Of a stretch of 6,566 nt of DNA, positions 5,577 to 6,566 are shown one piece after another. The notes below the pieces were generated by a model, which searched no databases, was not told the origin of the DNA, and was given only the letters and a program-made list of their open reading frames with translations. Source of the stretch: Chloroflexota bacterium (GTDB lineage Bacteria; Chloroflexota; Anaerolineae; Caldilineales; Caldilineaceae); the NCBI GenBank assembly GCA_003577005.1, contig QEUW01000419.1:1-6566 (forward strand). Direction: 5' to 3'. A program made the position numbers and the translations under genes. Position 1 is the stretch's first letter, and every line of letters starts with the position of its first letter.

Positions 5577-6566
5577 TCAACCCTCCAAGAATTCGACACT
5601 CTTTGTATAGAATTCGTCATCGGGCGCGAGTTCGGCTGCCCTTTGCACATCGGGCAGGGCGGCAGCCTCATCTTGGGTCTGCACATAGGTGGCCCAACCA
5701 CGCAGGAAGTGGGCAGCGGCCAGATCAGGGTCATAAGCCAGCGCCGGCTCAACCGTATTGATGATCCACTCCGCCAGCGCCTCCTCCCAGCCCTCGGCCA
5801 CCGTCCCCACGATCAACGGGGAATCGGGGCTAAAGGCGCCGTCGGCCCAGGCTTCGTCACGGATTAGCTCGACGGCGGCGTCAAAATCTCCAAAGAAGAT
5901 GTGCGCCAGCAACGGGTAGGCGCTGTCGGCGATGGCGTCGCGCTTGGCCTCGGCGTTGAGACGGATCACGGCGCTGTTCCACGTGAACGTACCACTGGGA
6001 TCGCTGACACTGAGGGTGAGCGCCTCTTCGACCGTCGCCAGGGCGTCTTTCCAGAGACCCGCAGCGACCAGTTCCAGAGCCTGCTCGTTGATAGACTGTA
6101 ATTCACTGGGGGCATCTGCCGGCAGCGGTTCGAGCGTCACCGGCGTCATCTGAGCGCCATCCCAGCGCCAGACTGCATAATCGACGCGGCGGACACCACA
6201 GGCGTAACAGAAGACATAGTAGTCGGTTGCGTCGAGCAACACTTCCTGGATGCCATCCTCGTTCAGGTCGGCCAAGCGCCCGACGCCCGGACTCGAACTG
6301 AAGCCGGGCACTTGCAGCGCAAAGGTTGCACCATCATAGCTAAAGAGACCGTAAACACCGCTGTGCGCACCGACACCCCCTTCCAGCTGGATCCAGATGT
6401 GGGTCGGCTCAATCGCCACCTGCGTTACATCGCCATCCCCTACATAGCCGGGCGCCACGGCTGGATTCTCCGGATCGTCGCTATCGGCCAGCTCAATGTG
6501 CGCCAGTTCGAACCAATTGTCGCCATCATGGGTATAGAGCGCCAGAAGATGGGTTTGCAAGGGGTC
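5577..6566 (-). CDS. TPR-like repeat protein with beta-rich, calcium-loop N-terminal part (start outside window)
   Basis: The frame is open to the right edge, so only the C-terminal 329 codons or so are visible; a TTG at 6560 is in frame but not a credible start because sequence continues upstream (Asp-Pro). Counting from that TTG codon, residues 1-145 are beta-rich with repeated aromatic and glycine turns (GLFSYDGATF, AVWRWDGAQM). They include DLNEDGIQE at 98-106, spaced like the D-x-N-x-D-G-x-x-E calcium loop of FG-GAP/VCBS or dockerin-type repeats. A Cys pair, FCYACG, is at 117-122. Residues about 155-327 are helical and TPR-like: ALELVAAGLWKDALATVEEA at 161-180, and LAAAHFLRGWATY plus RAAELAPDD at 280-315. 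The mix suggests an exported or surface protein that binds partners, but the N-terminus that would show a signal peptide is missing. It ends 3 bases before the GNAT gene. I cannot name a specific function. Confidence 0.75.
   Translation of the reverse strand, partial: DPLQTHLLALYTHDGDNWFELAHIELADSDDPENPAVAPGYVGDGDVTQVAIEPTHIWIQLEGGVGAHSGVYGLFSYDGATFALQVPGFSSSPGVGRLADLNEDGIQEVLLDATDYYVFCYACGVRRVDYAVWRWDGAQMTPVTLEPLPADAPSELQSINEQALELVAAGLWKDALATVEEALTLSVSDPSGTFTWNSAVIRLNAEAKRDAIADSAYPLLAHIFFGDFDAAVELIRDEAWADGAFSPDSPLIVGTVAEGWEEALAEWIINTVEPALAYDPDLAAAHFLRGWATYVQTQDEAAALPDVQRAAELAPDDEFYTKSVEFLEG
5581..5586 (-). promoter_or_regulatory. Ribosome-binding site for the GNAT gene inside the upstream gene's end
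   Basis: GGAGGG on the minus strand lies within the last codons (Leu-Glu-Gly) of the TPR-like gene and 7 bases before the GTG at 5573. It supports the GTG start and, with the 3-base gap between genes, suggests that translation of the two is coupled. Confidence 0.7.

Overview
The window (about 60% G+C by eye, tightly packed, with several GTG starts and purine-rich ribosome-binding sites) is bacterial chromosome. I see no mobile element, tRNA, rRNA or CRISPR array. The gene set (metX-metW, a YrdB/DUF2568 membrane protein, a soluble Rieske protein with a long helical tail, and a repeat protein with a calcium-type loop) reminds me of Chloroflexota (Anaerolineae/Caldilineae type). That placement rests on remembered family distributions, not on a marker gene, so it is tentative.

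Layout. Plus strand, 1-1905: the end of metX (homoserine O-acetyltransferase; its start lies left of the window), then metW 18 bases later. Together they form the acylation step of methionine synthesis and its accessory methyltransferase-fold protein. Minus strand, 4957 down to 1942: a three-gene run, probably one transcript. It encodes a 585-residue Rieske [2Fe-2S] protein with a roughly 465-residue helical domain of unknown function, a 278-residue xylose-isomerase-like TIM-barrel protein, and a 112-residue four-helix membrane protein of the YrdB family. This run converges on metW across a 36-base gap. Minus strand, 6566 down to 5139: the C-terminal part of a probable beta-rich plus TPR-like protein, cut by the right edge, then a GNAT acetyltransferase that starts 3 bases after its stop.

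The only sizeable non-coding stretch is 4958-5138, upstream of the Rieske gene. It carries a perfect 9-bp inverted repeat ending just ahead of a very strong ribosome-binding site.

How the genes may work together. metX-metW is a known functional pair. The Rieske/TIM-barrel/YrdB run is the least explained part. A redox centre joined to a histidine-containing helical domain, beside a predicted metal-dependent isomerase-fold enzyme, could be a small oxidative pathway, but its substrate cannot be read from sequence. The YrdB protein shows a clear internal duplication (two helix pairs, 57 residues apart). The TPR-like protein and GNAT enzyme look translationally coupled, with no evident link to the other genes.
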